Positions 36,483-36,961 of a DNA stretch of 36,961 bases are shown piece after piece; the stretch's first letter is position 1, and each line of letters starts with the position of its first letter. The notes beneath the pieces were generated by a model that made no database searches, was not told the origin of the DNA, and was given only the letters and a program-made list of their open reading frames with translations. A program made the position numbers and the translations under genes. The DNA is taken from NCBI GenBank assembly GCA_004524365.1, contig SDNL01000004.1:1-36961 (forward strand), given 5' to 3'. This DNA is from Promethearchaeota archaeon (lineage in GTDB: Archaea; Asgardarchaeota; Lokiarchaeia; Sigyniarchaeales; SOKP01).

Positions 36483-36655
36483 ATGGAATTTAATTTTGAT
36501 AAAGATGCAAATGCTCTCTATTTTCGACTTTCTCATCAAGATATTGATTCTACTGAGGAAATATCTGAAGTTATAATTGGGATTATGATAAAAATGGAAA
36601 AATCGTTGGAATTGTAATTCTAAACTTTACTAAAAAATCGCTTAATTACATATAA
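36483..36655 (+). pseudogene. DUF2283 gene with frameshift
   Basis: From ATG 36483 the protein reads MEFNFDKDANALYFRL, typical of the small DUF2283 family, up to EISEVIIG. At the GGG of 36579-36581 the frame is lost: the original frame ends at a stop at 36615, while the next frame continues with DYDKNGKIVGIVIL, the expected family ending, and a stop at 36653. One missing G (GGG instead of GGGG) explains it, so it is either a fresh mutation or a homopolymer sequencing error. Intact length would be about 57 residues. DUF2283 often sits next to DUF4258 in toxin-antitoxin-like pairs, and no such partner is seen here. Confidence 0.75.
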
Positions 36656-36676
36656 ACAAAGAAAACTAATTTGAGT

Positions 36677-36961
36677 ATGTATCCTTCATATCGTCAATTG
36701 CCCAATGGTTGCGGTTTGAATACCTTCCTAATGCTCATAAATCCAGATAAGTATACAGAGTTTAAATCATTTTTATTTAATCTCTATGATGAGATAGAGT
36801 TTATTACTCAAACTATAAGAAGCTATCATAAGAGATTAAAAGAATATAAGTGGGCAATTGCGTTGAATTATCTTTTATTGAAAGTTCTTGGAGAAAATGA
36901 ATTAAGTGAATTTATACATCGTAAATATTCTGAGGAGTTTGAAAACTATAAATTAATTTCT
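36677..36961 (+). CDS. Partial gene, cysteine-peptidase-like N-terminus
   Basis: An open frame from ATG 36677 runs off the right edge with 95 codons visible. A TTG two codons upstream is also in frame. The N-terminus YRQLPNGCGLNTFLMLIN has the Q-x-x-x-x-C-G-x-[NS] spacing around Q7 and C12 found in papain-like C39/C70-type peptidases, where Gln forms the oxyanion hole and Cys is the nucleophile. What follows is helical and charged. The catalytic His and Asp would lie outside the window, so the assignment is tentative. Confidence 0.5.
   Translation, partial: MYPSYRQLPNGCGLNTFLMLINPDKYTEFKSFLFNLYDEIEFITQTIRSYHKRLKEYKWAIALNYLLLKVLGENELSEFIHRKYSEEFENYKLIS

Overview
This window most likely comes from an Asgard archaeon, probably Lokiarchaeia-like. 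It is very AT-rich. The information-processing genes are archaeal: SRP54, aIF5A with the hypusine loop, FEN1 with a PCNA-binding tail, a two-ring CDC48, a HerA-type ATPase, NOB1 and TrmY. A short longin/roadblock-like protein (10992-11396) belongs to a class that is expanded in Asgard genomes. The lineage is inferred from gene content only; no tRNA, rRNA or CRISPR array was seen.

Layout. 1-6962 is mainly sugar and cofactor metabolism. It holds a divergent KDPG aldolase / KDG kinase pair (lower Entner-Doudoroff or hexuronate route), an alpha/beta hydrolase, NadC, a class II aldolase and an MFS transporter. 7077-13249 is a looser region with DNA polymerase IV, a surface protein, a membrane acyltransferase, the longin-like protein, a metallophosphoesterase and unknowns. 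13558-16889 holds a DUF2061 protein with a long helical tail and a 925-residue fusion of an exported GATase-like domain to a MOP-type flippase. 17120-29290 is core housekeeping: AMMECR1, dihydroorotase plus a divergent TrmY in one operon, SRP54, aIF5A, NAD kinase, NOB1, a Gfo/Idh oxidoreductase, FEN1 and CDC48. 29386-33702 contains a small winged-helix gene that seems to start at ACG, HerA, a membrane protein and an FGGY sugar kinase. 33861-36961 looks accessory: a zinc-ribbon protein, a nucleotidyltransferase-like protein, a decayed PIN toxin, a frameshifted DUF2283 gene and a partial cysteine-peptidase-like gene.

Most genes stand alone with their own short AT-rich promoter region; the clearest operon is trmY-pyrC. 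Shine-Dalgarno-like sequences are present at only a few genes, and those are informative. Two isolated copies of an IS200/IS605-type right end, at the left edge and directly after srp54, are the only mobile-element traces.

Best leads: the GATase-flippase fusion, the apparent ACG start, the TrmY homologue lacking its SAM-pocket motifs, the nucleotidyltransferase-like protein beside a toxin graveyard, and the solitary tnpB-type ends. No clear new multi-gene system was found.
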